The notes under the pieces: generated by a model
Told to the model about the DNA's origin: nothing
Database searches by the model: none
The model's input: the letters and a program-made list of their open reading frames with translations, nothing else
In this document: positions 10,401 through 19,353 of the stretch, piece by piece
Numbering within the stretch: position 1 is the first letter of the stretch
Layout of the letters: every line of letters starts with the position of its first letter
Translations under genes and position numbers: made by a program
Source of the DNA: an uncultured Bacteroidota bacterium
GTDB lineage: Bacteria > Bacteroidota > Bacteroidia > Chitinophagales > Chitinophagaceae
Direction of reading: 5' to 3'
Assembly (NCBI GenBank): GCA_903837525.1
Contig: CAILUU010000040.1
Location: forward strand, 54,024-118,023
Length of the DNA: 64,000 nt

Positions 10401-10564
10401 ACTGCTGCTCCGCTTCTTCCCCCACGATAAGGTCCAATGCTACGGTAGGTTGTTTTACTTAATAAAATACTATCTGCATTTATAGCATTATTAAGTTGAT
10501 TTTTTTGTGCAAGAGTAGAAAAAGCAATAGATAAACTGGCTACAAGAAAAAAGCATTTTTGCAT
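7454..10564 (-). CDS. Large secreted beta-propeller protein with Asp-box repeats (sortilin/BNR-like)
   Basis: A 1036-residue exported protein (signal peptide about 1-19, ending in TLAQ). Residues about 45-760 carry at least eleven Asp-box motifs of the S-x-D-x-G-x-T-W type, for example KTIDGGSNWKN, RTDDGGKSWKN, KSIDGGETWKN and SKDGGNSWTN. These define multi-bladed propellers related to VPS10/sortilin and to the BNR/glycosyl-hydrolase-type propellers annotated in Bacteroidota. The last 250 residues are a beta domain followed by a helical segment rich in K, Q and D. No catalytic residues can be assigned with confidence, and no T9SS C-terminal domain is seen. It may be a periplasmic or surface peptidase or binding protein. 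Confidence 0.85.
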   Translation of the reverse strand: MQKCFFLVASLSIAFSTLAQKNQLNNAINADSILLSKTTYRSIGPYRGGRSGAAVGDTKNKNTFYFGATGGGVFKTIDGGSNWKNITDKYFGGSIGCVAIAPSDNTILYVGEGENTLRGNVSEGFGIWRTDDGGKSWKNLGLKNTRHIIRIVIHPKNPDVVWVAAIGHLFGPNDERGIFKTTDGGKTWKKVLYINNQTACSDLIMEPGNPSVLYAGTWRMLRTPYSMESGGEGSGLWKSIDGGETWKNITANKGLPKGLWGIVGVTIAPSNTDKIYAIIENATGGLFVSTDAGETWTLQSSDNNIRQRAWYYSKIFVDPKNDNSVYALNVNFLKSVDGGKTFKNINTPHGDHHDLWIDPEDGQRMIVADDGGAQISFDGGDNWSTYMNQATAQFYRVSTDNHFPYRILGAQQDNSTVRILSRSDGGQITQDDWQTTAGAESGYVVADPTNSDIVYGGNYSGYLSRLDHKTGENRAVSVWPDDPLGGGADVSKYRFQWNFPIFFSPHNPKKLYAGGNHLFVTENEGASWKALGGDLTTNDKNRQRSSGGAITKDNTGVEVYCTVFTAAESTIEKDVLWTGSDDGLIHISKDGGNSWTNVTPKEAGQWMMWNCVETDAFVKGKAYFVGTKYKSDDFTPYIFKTENYGATWTKITSGINPLHFTRALRADKKVKGLLYAGTEYGMYISYDDGANWKTFQLNLPLVPITDLTIKENDLIVATQGRSFWVLDDLSVVQQKAVTILDENLHVFSVNDAYRFEGYQNLNAKNAGMNPPNGSVLNYFIKNYTDSSKVSIEILDGAKKQIKLFATDAKEKKDKIEVSKGINQFVWDMYYPSADKIDGQILWHGTVGGPKAAPGNYFYKIKIDKDSAEGSFTIKANPVYNLSQQAYQEQFDFLISVRDKFNDIQKAQKNIQDIRKQINDFTARAYPTLPKDIKQQADTINKQLTAIEEALHQTKAKSGQDVLNYPIRLDDKISGLYDFANSGNAAPAKQVKDAFAELSAQADVHLNKLKIILSTDLLLLNKLVREKELPVFSIKKD

Positions 10565-10613
10565 TTTATTAATTTTTTTTGAAGATACAACATCATAAAG
10601 AGTTATAAAAACA

Positions 10614-10645
10614 AAAATGCCTCAATTATGTATTGAGACATTTTT
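10614..10645 (-). terminator. Rho-independent terminator after the LolA-like gene
   Basis: A 12- to 14-bp inverted repeat with one mismatch and a 5-nt loop, starting about 20 nt after the stop of the minus-strand gene at 10663. On the minus strand it is followed by TTTTTGTTTTTA. Confidence 0.8.
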
Positions 10646-10662
10646 AATATATCCTAATCAAT

Positions 10663-11370
10663 TTAATTTACCTTAAAAAACGCATCATCAACAGCTACAT
10701 TAGTTTCTATTTCAGAGTAGCTAATCTCTCCTTGCGATGTGGTCATTCCATATGCAAACCAATATCCATCTTTATTTTGCTTGTAATCACTAAACGTTGT
10801 TGTCGATTCAATTTCTTCCCCATTTCGTAGAGATTTACTAGTTATTTTTAAAATTCTATCTGTTTTTGTCTCAATAAAATAGATAGATGTTTTGCCGCTT
10901 TTTGCAACTACATTTAATTTATAACATTCGGTACCATCCACTACCTCTTTTCCTTTATACTCAACAGTATGGCCTTTTTCTTTGTAGTTTATTAAACTTC
11001 CATGAATATCTAACTGACCTACATTTGACTTATGCTGCTCTTCGGAAGCTTCCTCAGGCGCTGTTTGTTGTTGTATAGGCATAAAACTCCAACTTTTTTC
11101 TGGGGTAGTTAATTGATAGTTTTCTGTACCCATTACAGAAAAGTCCATTTTAGCGCCAACCATATGTTTACGTGTGGCAACAATGGCAACATCTGCTCCT
11201 TGCACATTCATTGCACCAGTCATTTTAACTGTTTTAAGTGCTAACATTTTTTCTTTACCGCCTAGGGCCGTAACGTATTTATCTACAACCTCGTCGGTGG
11301 TTTGTGCAAAGCTGACTTGTGCAGCAACCAAACAAAAAATAAAGAAGGCAAAAATCAATAAATTTTTCAT
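10663..11370 (-). CDS. Secreted LolA-like protein
   Basis: A 235-residue exported protein that resembles the outer-membrane lipoprotein-sorting (LolA-like) fold: an N-terminal signal peptide (cleaved near VSFAQ), then DEVVDKYVTALGGKEKMLALKTV, a helix typical of this group, followed by antiparallel strands. An open frame extends to a TTG at 11397, but the ATG at 11370 directly precedes the signal peptide and is preferred. A CAAAATTA box (minus-strand TAATTTTG) lies at 11395-11402. Ligand and role are unknown; binding of a lipid or lipoprotein is inference from the fold family. Confidence 0.75.
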   Translation of the reverse strand: MKNLLIFAFFIFCLVAAQVSFAQTTDEVVDKYVTALGGKEKMLALKTVKMTGAMNVQGADVAIVATRKHMVGAKMDFSVMGTENYQLTTPEKSWSFMPIQQQTAPEEASEEQHKSNVGQLDIHGSLINYKEKGHTVEYKGKEVVDGTECYKLNVVAKSGKTSIYFIETKTDRILKITSKSLRNGEEIESTTTFSDYKQNKDGYWFAYGMTTSQGEISYSEIETNVAVDDAFFKVN

Positions 11371-11468
11371 ACTGTTTGTTTTAACTATTTTTATCAAAAT
11401 TAATAATAAGTTGGCAAATTTATCTTCCTTTTATCCTTTTCATTTACCAGTTATAATGGTTTGAGTAT

Positions 11469-13103
11469 ATGCTTAAAATTTTAGGAAATATTGTAGATAT
11501 TTTTAATGAAACTATTTTTTACGGAGAACTATCTGTAGTTGATGGAAAAATTGAAAGTATAAGAGAACTGGTTCCTCCCCCTTCAATGGGAGAAACAGGG
11601 GGTTTTATCCTCCCAGGATTTATAGACAGCCACGTACATATAGAAAGTAGTATGCTAGTGCCCAGTGAGTTTGCAAAATTAGCCGTTGTACATGGCACCG
11701 TTGCTACCATTAGCGATCCACATGAAATTGCAAATGTTTGCGGATTAGAGGGTGTAAAATTTATGATTAAAAACGGAAAAACAGTTCCCTTTAAATTTCA
11801 TTTTGGTGCCCCTAGTTGTGTACCAGCAACGGTTTTTGAAACAGCAGGCGCAGCCTTAAATAGTAATGATGTTGATTTGCTTTTGCAAGATGATGCTATT
11901 TTTTATTTAAGTGAGATGATGAATTTTCCGGGTGTACTAAATGGAGATGATGAAGTGATGAAAAAAATAGCAGCTGCAAAAAAAAATGGCAAACCTGTTG
12001 ATGGACATGCCCCAGGATTAAGAGGAGATGATGCAAAAAAATATATTAGTGCTGGTATTTCTACCGATCATGAATGTTTTACAAAAGAAGAAGCCCTAGA
12101 CAAGTTAAGCTATGGAATGAAAATTTTGATAAGAGAAGGAAGTGCCGCAAAAAATTTTGAAGCGTTAATTGATTTACTAAATGACTACCCTACGGAGATA
12201 ATGTTTTGTAGCGATGATAAACACCCCGATAGTTTAGTAGATAGCCATATAAATAGCCTTTGTGCAAGGGCTGTAGCAAAAGGTATTTCTATTTTTAAGG
12301 TGCTGCAAGCCGCTTGTATTAACCCAGCTTTACATTATAAAATGAATGTTGGCTTATTAAGAGTTGGTGATGCTGCAGATTTTATTGTAGTAGATGATTT
12401 AGTAAATTTTGAGGTGTCAAAAACATATATTGATGGTGAGCTAGTTGCCAAGGATGGAAAATCATTTATTCAAACAACTACAGTTGAAGTACTAAATAAT
12501 TTTAATTGTGCTTTAATAAATGTTTCAGATTTTGAATTTGCACTGTTGAATGTAGCAGATCCTATTTATGCAATTGAAGCTTTAGATGGGCAATTAATTA
12601 CTCATAAAATTTTATGCAATCCACTTATTAAAAATGGATTTTATGAAAGTAATATTGCTGAAGACTTTTTAAAAATTATTGTTATAAATAGATATAAAAA
12701 TGCTCCCATTGCAAAAGGGTTTATCAAAAATTTTGGTTTAAAAAAAGGCGCTATAGCATCGTCGGTTGCACATGATAGCCACAATATTCTAGCGGTTGGT
12801 GTTGATGATGAAAGTATTTGTAAAGCTGTGAATTTAGTTATAAACCAAAATGGTGGAGTAAGTGCAGTACATAATACAAACGAACTTATTTTAGCACTCC
12901 CCATTGCTGGCCTTATGAGTAACGAAGATGGCTATTTGGTTGCAGAAAAATATACGGCTATTGATAATATGGTTAAAGAAGAATTAGGCAGTACGTTAAC
13001 TGCTCCATTTATGACCTTATCGTTTATGGCTTTGCTTGTAATACCCCATTTAAAATTGAGTGATTTGGGTTTGTTTGATGGAGATAGGTTTGAATTTTTG
13101 TAG
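11469..13103 (+). CDS. ade: Adenine deaminase
   Basis: Hydrolyses adenine to hypoxanthine and ammonia in purine salvage. It is an amidohydrolase-fold metalloenzyme of 544 residues, the normal length. Metal-binding and family motifs are [57 protein letters not shown] and, in the C-terminal domain, [13 protein letters not shown]. It ends 2 bases before the convergent lipoprotein gene, so any terminator must lie in the opposing coding sequence. With upp 0.7 kb away it suggests local nucleobase-salvage genes, although the two are not an operon. Confidence 0.95.
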   Translation: MLKILGNIVDIFNETIFYGELSVVDGKIESIRELVPPPSMGETGGFILPGFIDSHVHIESSMLVPSEFAKLAVVHGTVATISDPHEIANVCGLEGVKFMIKNGKTVPFKFHFGAPSCVPATVFETAGAALNSNDVDLLLQDDAIFYLSEMMNFPGVLNGDDEVMKKIAAAKKNGKPVDGHAPGLRGDDAKKYISAGISTDHECFTKEEALDKLSYGMKILIREGSAAKNFEALIDLLNDYPTEIMFCSDDKHPDSLVDSHINSLCARAVAKGISIFKVLQAACINPALHYKMNVGLLRVGDAADFIVVDDLVNFEVSKTYIDGELVAKDGKSFIQTTTVEVLNNFNCALINVSDFEFALLNVADPIYAIEALDGQLITHKILCNPLIKNGFYESNIAEDFLKIIVINRYKNAPIAKGFIKNFGLKKGAIASSVAHDSHNILAVGVDDESICKAVNLVINQNGGVSAVHNTNELILALPIAGLMSNEDGYLVAEKYTAIDNMVKEELGSTLTAPFMTLSFMALLVIPHLKLSDLGLFDGDRFEFL

Positions 13104-13105
13104 CC

Positions 13106-13522
13106 TTATTCAATTTTAGCATCCACCACTTTTACCGCCACACTATCTGTGCCTTTTGGTGCAAATTCTTTGTTTTTAAAAGAGGCGCTTTTGCCGGGTT
13201 TTACAACATCATAAACAACATCGGTAGTACTCATTAAAAATGCGCCTGTTTTACTAAAGTAACTTATTTCTACTTGTATATCTTTATAAGAAGCCACTTT
13301 TGCATTGTTGGTTACTTTACCAATAACAACTTTTTCGCCAATTAAATTTTTACGTTCTTTATTTATTGATGCTGATAAAAAACGAGTTGGATTTTTCTTT
13401 TCTGTTTCCTCTAACGTTTCTTTTGTTTGTTCGTATTTATCTTTTTTTTCAGTTACTTTTTTATCGCCACTATTGCAAGATAGTACTGTAGCTAAAATAG
13501 TAAGGGCAACTAATTGTTTCAT
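13106..13522 (-). CDS. Small putative lipoprotein
   Basis: A 138-residue protein with a lipoprotein signal peptide (LATVLSC, acylated Cys about 16). A highly charged K/E segment (about 20-45) follows, then a beta-rich domain with GKVTNNAKVASYKDIQVEISY and DVVKPGKSASFKNKEF. This resembles the FxLYD or DUF3426-like Ig folds that describe extracellular interaction modules. No function is known. It ends two bases from the convergent ade stop codon. Confidence 0.65.
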   Translation of the reverse strand: MKQLVALTILATVLSCNSGDKKVTEKKDKYEQTKETLEETEKKNPTRFLSASINKERKNLIGEKVVIGKVTNNAKVASYKDIQVEISYFSKTGAFLMSTTDVVYDVVKPGKSASFKNKEFAPKGTDSVAVKVVDAKIE

Positions 13523-13588
13523 TGGTTTTATTTTAAGTACAATAAAAGTACATTTTTTTGAAATAGAATGTTAATATTTGGAAAACCT

Positions 13589-13612
13589 CCTGCCAACCTG
13601 CCTGCTGGCAAA
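13589..13612. repeat. Palindromic GCCTGC repeat, copy 1
   Basis: CTGCCAACCTGCCTGCTGGC, flanked by CC and AA, is locally GC-rich in an AT-rich gap and contains the inverted repeat TGCCA/TGGCA. It resembles a second copy at 13755-13780 and a copy inside murF at 29470-29488. The rest of the 300-base gap (13523-13822) holds no gene that I can see. Confidence 0.45.
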
Positions 13613-13754
13613 TGTTGGTTAAGCTAATATTTCTGATTTTTAGATGGTATACTTTGATTTTAAAAACAAGATTACCATTACTTTTTATTTTAGCTTTGTA
13701 ATTAAGAGCTTTGATAAAAGATTAATATTGGTATGCAGTATTTTTGAGTGCCCC

Positions 13755-13780
13755 AACCTGCATACCTTCAGGCAGGTGTT
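13755..13780. repeat. Palindromic GCAGGT repeat, copy 2
   Basis: An inverted repeat ACCTGC/GCAGGT around ATACCTTCAG, about 45 bases upstream of the upp start and probably in its leader. A TATTTTTG box at 13739-13746 could be the upp promoter, but I find no well-spaced TTG upstream of it. Confidence 0.4.
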
Positions 13781-13822
13781 ATTGTTATAAAAAACAAATG
13801 CTACTAAACTAAAAATAAAAAA

Positions 13823-14473
13823 ATGGTAATCAATTTAAGTGAGCAACATTCTTTAATAAGTAATTGGGTTGGGGAATTACGCAATGTAGATGTACAAAAT
13901 GATAGACTTCGTTTTAGACGTAACCTTGAGCGAATTGCAGAAGTTATTGGTTTTGAAATTAGTAAGACGTTGGCTTGGGAAGATAAAGAGATAACTACAC
14001 CAATGGGTATATCTGTTTGTAAAACACTTAAAGAGCAACCGGTTTTAGCAACCATTTTACGAGCTGGTTTACCTATGCACAACGGACTTTTAAATTATTT
14101 TGATAAAGCCGATAATGCTTTTATAAGTGCTTACCGCAAACATAAAGCCGATGGTAGTTTTGATATTGCATTGGAATATATGGCTGCCCCTGATATTGAA
14201 AACAGAATTTTAATTATAAGCGATCCAATGTTAGCAACAGGAGCATCGTTGGTAAAAACAATTCAATTTTTACGTGGCGAGGGGAATTTTGCTGTACTAC
14301 ATATTGTATGTGCTATTGCTTGTACTGTAGGTATAGAGTATGTTCGTAAGGCAGAGCCCAAAGCTACCATCTGGTGTGGCGATATTGATGATGAAATTAC
14401 AGCAAAAGGCTATATTGTACCTGGCTTAGGAGATGCTGGAGATTTGGCCTATGGTATAAAATTGCAGAGTTAA
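13823..14473 (+). CDS. upp: Uracil phosphoribosyltransferase
   Basis: Converts uracil and PRPP to UMP in pyrimidine salvage. The 216-residue cytoplasmic protein shows the type I PRTase PRPP loop IISDPMLATGASLVKT (about 131-146), the flexible loop ILRAGLPMHNGL (about 77-88), and the C-terminal uracil-binding segment IVPGLGDAGDLAYG. Length is normal. It stands alone on the plus strand. A palindromic repeat lies between the possible promoter box and the start codon. Confidence 0.95.
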   Translation: MVINLSEQHSLISNWVGELRNVDVQNDRLRFRRNLERIAEVIGFEISKTLAWEDKEITTPMGISVCKTLKEQPVLATILRAGLPMHNGLLNYFDKADNAFISAYRKHKADGSFDIALEYMAAPDIENRILIISDPMLATGASLVKTIQFLRGEGNFAVLHIVCAIACTVGIEYVRKAEPKATIWCGDIDDEITAKGYIVPGLGDAGDLAYGIKLQS

Positions 14474-14631
14474 TTCTACAAACAATTGGTATTAATTTGT
14501 TTTACTTCATCTTTTAACACTTAAAAGATCTAAATACTAATTTGAGCCTATTTTTAACAACTAGTTTTTAACTTTTACGCGACATTTTACTGTAATTACT
14601 TATCTTTAGTATTCTAGAATAGAGAAAAACA

Positions 14632-15633
14632 ATGAGAAAATCTATAACTTTTGTTACGTTGGTATTTTTAGCTGGGGCTCTAAAAGCACAGGATCCACAT
14701 TTTTCGCAATTTTTTGCGTCGCCCCTTACCTTAAATCCGGCTTTTACAGGTAAGTTTGATGGGCTTTGGAGACTTACTGCAAACCATAGGGATCAATGGC
14801 CCTCTATTCCAAAAGCTTATGTAACTACAAGCGCTTCGGTAGATTTTCCTATTTTAAAAGGTAAAATTCCTGAAAAGGATGTTTTTGGTGTTGGAATTTC
14901 AGGTGTATCTGATGCAAGTGCAAATAATATTTTAAAATTAAATTACGGTTCGGCATCAATGTCGTATCACAAAGCATTAAGCGATGACGGTTATAGTACA
15001 ATTGGTGCTGGTTTTCAGGCAACATACAGTAGTTTAACTATCGATCAAAGTAAACTAACCTTTGCCGATCAATTACAAGCAAATGGTTTTACTGGTACAA
15101 CATCCGATATATTGGTAAACGGTAGCAATCAAAGTTATTTTGATATTAATGCTGGTGTTTTGTTTAGTTCTAGCACCAATGGTAGTAATAATTTTTATTT
15201 AGGGGCTTCAATGTATCATATCAACCGACCTAAGGTAAGTTTTAAAGATAAAAATTGGTTTTTAACAGGAAGAATTACTGCTCATGCTGGTGGTTATTTT
15301 CCTTTAGTAGATAGATTATCTTTAAATGCATCTGTTATTCATCAAATACAAAACAAAGCTAGCGAAACTACTTTTGGTGCAGCATTGGGTATAAACGCCA
15401 ATGGCGATGCAGATAGGCCAACCAATGTTTATATTGGAAGTTGGATGAGATTAAACGATGCAATTATACCTTACTTAGGTTTAGAAATAAATGGCTTACG
15501 CATTGGAGCTAGTTACGACATTAACATTAGTAACTTAAAAGCTGCAACAGCAAGTCGTGGCGGCTCTGAGTTCTCAATAATTTACATAAAAAAACCTGCT
15601 GAACCTAGCGGTGTTCCCTGCCCAAGGTTTTAA
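14632..15633 (+). CDS. PorP/SprF family outer-membrane protein
   Basis: A 333-residue outer-membrane beta-barrel of the PorP/SprF family. The signal peptide ends at LKAQ, followed by the family signature DPHFSQFFASPLTLNPAFTG (21-40), then alternating beta-strands. Family members act with the T9SS or with gliding adhesins, often paired with a large secreted partner. Here the gene is alone, so whether it is a core T9SS part or a paralogue dedicated to one substrate is open. A TATCTTTA box at 14601-14608 is a plausible -7 element 23 bases before the ATG. Confidence 0.88.
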   Translation: MRKSITFVTLVFLAGALKAQDPHFSQFFASPLTLNPAFTGKFDGLWRLTANHRDQWPSIPKAYVTTSASVDFPILKGKIPEKDVFGVGISGVSDASANNILKLNYGSASMSYHKALSDDGYSTIGAGFQATYSSLTIDQSKLTFADQLQANGFTGTTSDILVNGSNQSYFDINAGVLFSSSTNGSNNFYLGASMYHINRPKVSFKDKNWFLTGRITAHAGGYFPLVDRLSLNASVIHQIQNKASETTFGAALGINANGDADRPTNVYIGSWMRLNDAIIPYLGLEINGLRIGASYDINISNLKAATASRGGSEFSIIYIKKPAEPSGVPCPRF

Positions 15634-15761
15634 AAATACAACCAACATTGTATAGTTAGCCTCAAGTAAATTATTTTTTGTTTAATGAAATTATCTTTTG
15701 TACATAAAATAATTAAACGTTAAAAAACAATTATCTTTATGCCTAAAGTTCAAGTAGTGCA

Positions 15762-16523
15762 ATGTTAAAAGATATAATAACTGCTATACAAGCCTATTTT
15801 CAAGCCAATCGTTTTATTGCAAAGCATAAATTGTGGAAATGGATTTTTATTCCAGGTTTAATTTATGCCTTATTGCTTTTTGTTGGAATGTATTTTTTTT
15901 GGATAAGTAGTGGCTATGCAATTGAGTGGATGTTTTTAAAGATTGGTATTAAAGGTTGGATGGATAAAATGAATGATAGTTGGCTAAGCTTTTTATTCAT
16001 TTTTGGAAGAATAATGTTGCATTTAGTTTTTTTACTTTTTTATTTTTCGTTATTTAAATACATTTTTTTAATAATAGGGTCGCCAGTATTTGCCTACCTA
16101 TCCGAAAAAACTGAAGCTATTATAGAAGGTAAAGATTTCCCCTTTAATTTAAAGCAATTACTAAAAGATATTGTACGAGGCGTTAAATTGGCCTTTCGTA
16201 ATGTATTATGGCAAACCGTTTACACAGTATCTATTTTAATACTTTCGTTTATACCCGTTATTGGATGGGTAACCCCTTTGATAGGTTTACTAATTGAATG
16301 CTATTACCTTGGCTTTAGTATGATAGATTATAGTTGTGAGCGTAACAAATTATCAACATCTCAAAGTATTGCATTTATTGGTAGGCATAAGGGCTTAGCA
16401 ATAGGCAATGGTTTGGTTTTTTATCTAATGCACTTTATTCCTATTTTAGGCTGGATACTTGCACCAAGCTATGCAGTAATAGCTGCAACACTAAGTTTGT
16501 ACAACACTAAGCACAATAAATAA
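15762..16523 (+). CDS. EI24/CysZ-like integral membrane protein
   Basis: A 253-residue membrane protein with about five to six hydrophobic segments (near 28-52, 80-110, 145-175 and 210-240), separated by amphipathic stretches. The layout and the motif RNVLWQTVYTVSILILSFIP with the following VIGWVTPLIG match the EI24/CysZ family. CysZ is a sulfate permease in E. coli; in Bacteroidota the role is untested. The next gene, an RsmI-like methylase, begins 3 bases after the stop, so the two are probably co-transcribed. Confidence 0.75.
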   Translation: MLKDIITAIQAYFQANRFIAKHKLWKWIFIPGLIYALLLFVGMYFFWISSGYAIEWMFLKIGIKGWMDKMNDSWLSFLFIFGRIMLHLVFLLFYFSLFKYIFLIIGSPVFAYLSEKTEAIIEGKDFPFNLKQLLKDIVRGVKLAFRNVLWQTVYTVSILILSFIPVIGWVTPLIGLLIECYYLGFSMIDYSCERNKLSTSQSIAFIGRHKGLAIGNGLVFYLMHFIPILGWILAPSYAVIAATLSLYNTKHNK

Positions 16524-16526
16524 TTT

Positions 16527-17228
16527 ATGGCTGCACAAGTATTTTTAATTCCGTGTGTAATTGACGAATTAGCAATTAACAGTATACCAGCTTATAGTGT
16601 AGATGCTGTAAAAAAATGTGAAGTTATTTTTGCAGAAAACGAACGTACCACAAGGCGTTTTTTAAAAAGTATTTGTAAAGAAATTACTATTGACCAGTAC
16701 GAATGGTATACTATTCATAAAGTAGAAGAAGAACAAATAAATACGTTTAAACAAAAAATAAAAGAAGGTAAAACTATTGCAATTTTTAGCGAAGCTGGTT
16801 GCCCTGGCATTGCCGATCCTGGCCAACTACTCATAGATGTTGCACAACAAATGAATGTAGTAGTAAAACCCTTTGTTGGGCCAAGTAGTATATTATTAGC
16901 ACTTATGGCTAGCGGCCTAAATGGACAACAGTTTGAATTTGTGGGGTACTTGCCTATAGATAATACAGAAAAAATAAAAGTGATAAAAGAACTAGAAAAC
17001 GCTTCTCAAAAAAATAATAGTACAAAAATTTTCATTGAAACTCCCTACCGTAATAACCAATTGCTTGAAACACTTTTAAAAACATGCAAAGCCAATACAA
17101 AAATTTGTATAGCCGCAGAAATTACTGGTGCAAATGAATTTATTAAAACAAAAACTGTTGTTGATTGGCAAAAACAAAAAACCGACTTACATAAGAAGCC
17201 GGTTATATTTTTATTACATTCGTATTAA
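16527..17228 (+). CDS. Tetrapyrrole-methylase-fold SAM methyltransferase (RsmI-like)
   Basis: A 233-residue protein of the RsmI branch, whose type member methylates the 2'-O of C1402 in 16S rRNA. Recognisable segments are VIFAENERTTRRFLKSI, AIFSEAGCPGIADPGQLLID (about 87-106), FVGPSSILLALMASGLNGQ and FIETPYRNNQLLE. It is shorter than canonical RsmI (about 280 residues) and lacks the typical C-terminal domain. It is best treated as the short Bacteroidota paralogue, whose substrate is unknown. It starts 3 bases after the EI24-like gene. Confidence 0.82.
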   Translation: MAAQVFLIPCVIDELAINSIPAYSVDAVKKCEVIFAENERTTRRFLKSICKEITIDQYEWYTIHKVEEEQINTFKQKIKEGKTIAIFSEAGCPGIADPGQLLIDVAQQMNVVVKPFVGPSSILLALMASGLNGQQFEFVGYLPIDNTEKIKVIKELENASQKNNSTKIFIETPYRNNQLLETLLKTCKANTKICIAAEITGANEFIKTKTVVDWQKQKTDLHKKPVIFLLHSY

Positions 17229-17256
17229 TTCGTATGATCTAAAAAAAGAGTATTAC

Positions 17257-17694
17257 TTATTTCGTTTCGTTTAACACATCTACTTTGTAAATAAAATATT
17301 TTGATTCGCCTCGCCAAAAAAGTTTTACTACTCTTTGCTTGTAATATAATTTTAAAAATTTTCTTTCCCCTGCTGTATTAAGCGTATTAATTACGCTATC
17401 GTCTGTTACTGAAAAAGCCCATTCTTCATTTGGTGTACTTGTATTACCCAAATTTATAAACCCTGTTTTTAAAATTCCTTCATGTGTTTTAAAAATCAAT
17501 CCTTTGTTTGAAAATTTATATACATAGCCTTCTCTAAATCCATCACTATATGAATATACGTATCCAATAGCAATATATCCAGCCACGCCCAATAAAACTA
17601 AAAAGAAAAACCAACGCATAATTTTTTTGAACACACTTGTTCCTTGTTTAGTAAAAGGTACAGTACTTGAATTTTCTATTTTATTATCTTCCAT
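17257..17694 (-). CDS. Small single-pass membrane protein
   Basis: A 145-residue protein with a polar N-terminus, one membrane segment (about residues 27-47, FFFLVLLGVAGYIAIGYVYS) and a beta-rich domain outside the membrane. I recognise no named family; homologues in Bacteroidota are often mislabelled 6-phosphogluconate dehydrogenase, for which there is no sequence support here. It follows the M28 peptidase gene by 34 bases on the same strand and may share its transcript. Confidence 0.65.
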   Translation of the reverse strand: MEDNKIENSSTVPFTKQGTSVFKKIMRWFFFLVLLGVAGYIAIGYVYSYSDGFREGYVYKFSNKGLIFKTHEGILKTGFINLGNTSTPNEEWAFSVTDDSVINTLNTAGERKFLKLYYKQRVVKLFWRGESKYFIYKVDVLNETK

Positions 17695-17728
17695 TTTTTT
17701 ATATTTTTACAAACGTATAAAATTAGTC

Positions 17729-19120
17729 TTACAAGCCATATTTATCAACTAAATAAACCATTGCAGCCATTACCACTGCACCTAAATGCAGTTCTCTTTC
17801 GTGTACATTTTCAAAAACATCGGTTGAGGCATGGTGGTAATCAAAATAACGATTACCAACCGTTGTAAAACCAAACTGTGCTGTTTTAAAAGCGGTTTGT
17901 AGTAGCCCAATATCTGCACCGCCGCCGCCGCCTTTGCTAAAACTAAATTTATCGGCTTCTAATAAAGTAAATAATTTTTTCCAGGTAGTCACTTTACTAA
18001 ATTGTTCATCCGTCATTCCACAAGTAAATCCTTTTGGGGTTTCCCCTCCAAGATCGCTTTCCATAGCCATTAGGTGTGTTTCACCTTTTGCTTTCGCCTC
18101 CTCCATATATTTGGTACCACCACGTAAGCCATTTTCTTCATTAGCAAACAAAACAATTCGTATTGTTCTTTTTGGTTTGTAACCTAACGTTTTTAAAACC
18201 CGTAACACTTCAATACTTTGTACTATTCCTGTGCCATCATCATGTGCTCCTTCACCTAAGTCCCAACTATCTAAATGGCCACCAATAGTAATTATTTCGT
18301 TCGGAAATTCGGTACCAATAATTTCTCCAATAATATTATGTGCAATAGTATCGGGCAACATAGCTGCATTTGATTTTAAATAAAAATTATCTTCTTTATA
18401 ATTTCCTTTCAAAAAGCCGCTCAATGCCTCTGCATCTTTTGTACTAATGGCCAATGCAGGAATTTTAGGAAATGAGTCATTATACCTTAACGCTCCAGTG
18501 TGTGGGTTATCGTCATTTGCTGCCGTAACCGATCTTACCAAAACAGCTAATGCTCCATATTTTGATGCTGCAGATGCCCCGCCACCTCTATAGCGTACAG
18601 CATCGCCATAAGCACCGCCAAACATTTTTTTATTGTATGGATAATTATAAAAAACAATTTTACCTCTTACTTCATCTTTGCGTTTATTTAACTCTTCGTA
18701 ATTTTTTATTTCTATTATTTTAGCAATTATACCCCCACTTTTTGTACTCAGAGAGTTGCCTAAAGCAGCAACAGAAAATTCAGGGTTCTTGGATCTTTTT
18801 TTTGAACTAAATTTAGCAATCGCCGCTCCACCTCGCACCCAATGAGGCACCATACATGGTTGCTTATAAGCATTATCTGCACCAGAATTTTTTAAAGTTT
18901 TAATACCCCAGTCCTCTGCCTTGTACATTCCTACGGAACCGCTTAAACGATGCCCAATGCTTTTGCATAATTCTCTTAAATTAGCATATGCATGACCATT
19001 TTGTAAAATTTCATCGCTAATTTTTTTTATAAATAGCGAATCGTCGTTAGTTTGAGCTTGTGCTAATGATAAAATAAAAAATGATACAATAAGTAAATAA
19101 AGTTTTGAACCTAAAGCCAT
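17729..19120 (-). CDS. Secreted M28 family metallopeptidase (carboxypeptidase Q-like)
   Basis: A 463-residue exported zinc peptidase. The signal peptide (to SLAQAQ) is followed by a PA-type insert domain (about 110-240), then the catalytic domain with GGHLDSWDLG, GAHDDGTG, FANEENGLRG, MESDLGG and DYHHASTDVFEN. Together these supply the H, D, E, D and H ligands of a co-catalytic di-zinc site plus the general-base glutamate. Domain order matches carboxypeptidase Q and related aminopeptidases. Expected role is peptide trimming in the periplasm; the exact specificity is unknown. The ATG at 19120 directly precedes the signal peptide. Confidence 0.88.
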   Translation of the reverse strand: MALGSKLYLLIVSFFILSLAQAQTNDDSLFIKKISDEILQNGHAYANLRELCKSIGHRLSGSVGMYKAEDWGIKTLKNSGADNAYKQPCMVPHWVRGGAAIAKFSSKKRSKNPEFSVAALGNSLSTKSGGIIAKIIEIKNYEELNKRKDEVRGKIVFYNYPYNKKMFGGAYGDAVRYRGGGASAASKYGALAVLVRSVTAANDDNPHTGALRYNDSFPKIPALAISTKDAEALSGFLKGNYKEDNFYLKSNAAMLPDTIAHNIIGEIIGTEFPNEIITIGGHLDSWDLGEGAHDDGTGIVQSIEVLRVLKTLGYKPKRTIRIVLFANEENGLRGGTKYMEEAKAKGETHLMAMESDLGGETPKGFTCGMTDEQFSKVTTWKKLFTLLEADKFSFSKGGGGGADIGLLQTAFKTAQFGFTTVGNRYFDYHHASTDVFENVHERELHLGAVVMAAMVYLVDKYGL

Positions 19121-19353
19121 AGTTAAATAGTATTAATGAAGATGAACGGAGCATCGCCACAAAAGCTTATCGCCGTAAAAATGTTTGTTATACCAGTTGA
19201 ATTAATAAATTAGTCCAACAGTTTCTAGTATAATGCCGATGTAGCAGCCGTTTAAGCCAATGCAATTGGACTATTTCGAATGCACAAATGGTGTTACAAT
19301 AAAAAACAAACTTAACTATAAAATACTAAATTGCATACTCAAAATTTATTGTA

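Noticed and set aside
14474..14631. Possible terminator or leader after upp
   Set aside because: No stable stem followed by a T run could be found.
17257..17694. 6-phosphogluconate dehydrogenase annotation for the small membrane protein
   Set aside because: No Rossmann fold or dehydrogenase motif is visible in its 145 residues.
19211..19273. Inverted repeat TAGTCCAA / TTGGACTA upstream of bshA
   Set aside because: Only 8 bp with a 47-bp spacer, expected by chance in sequence of this length; no associated gene or duplication.
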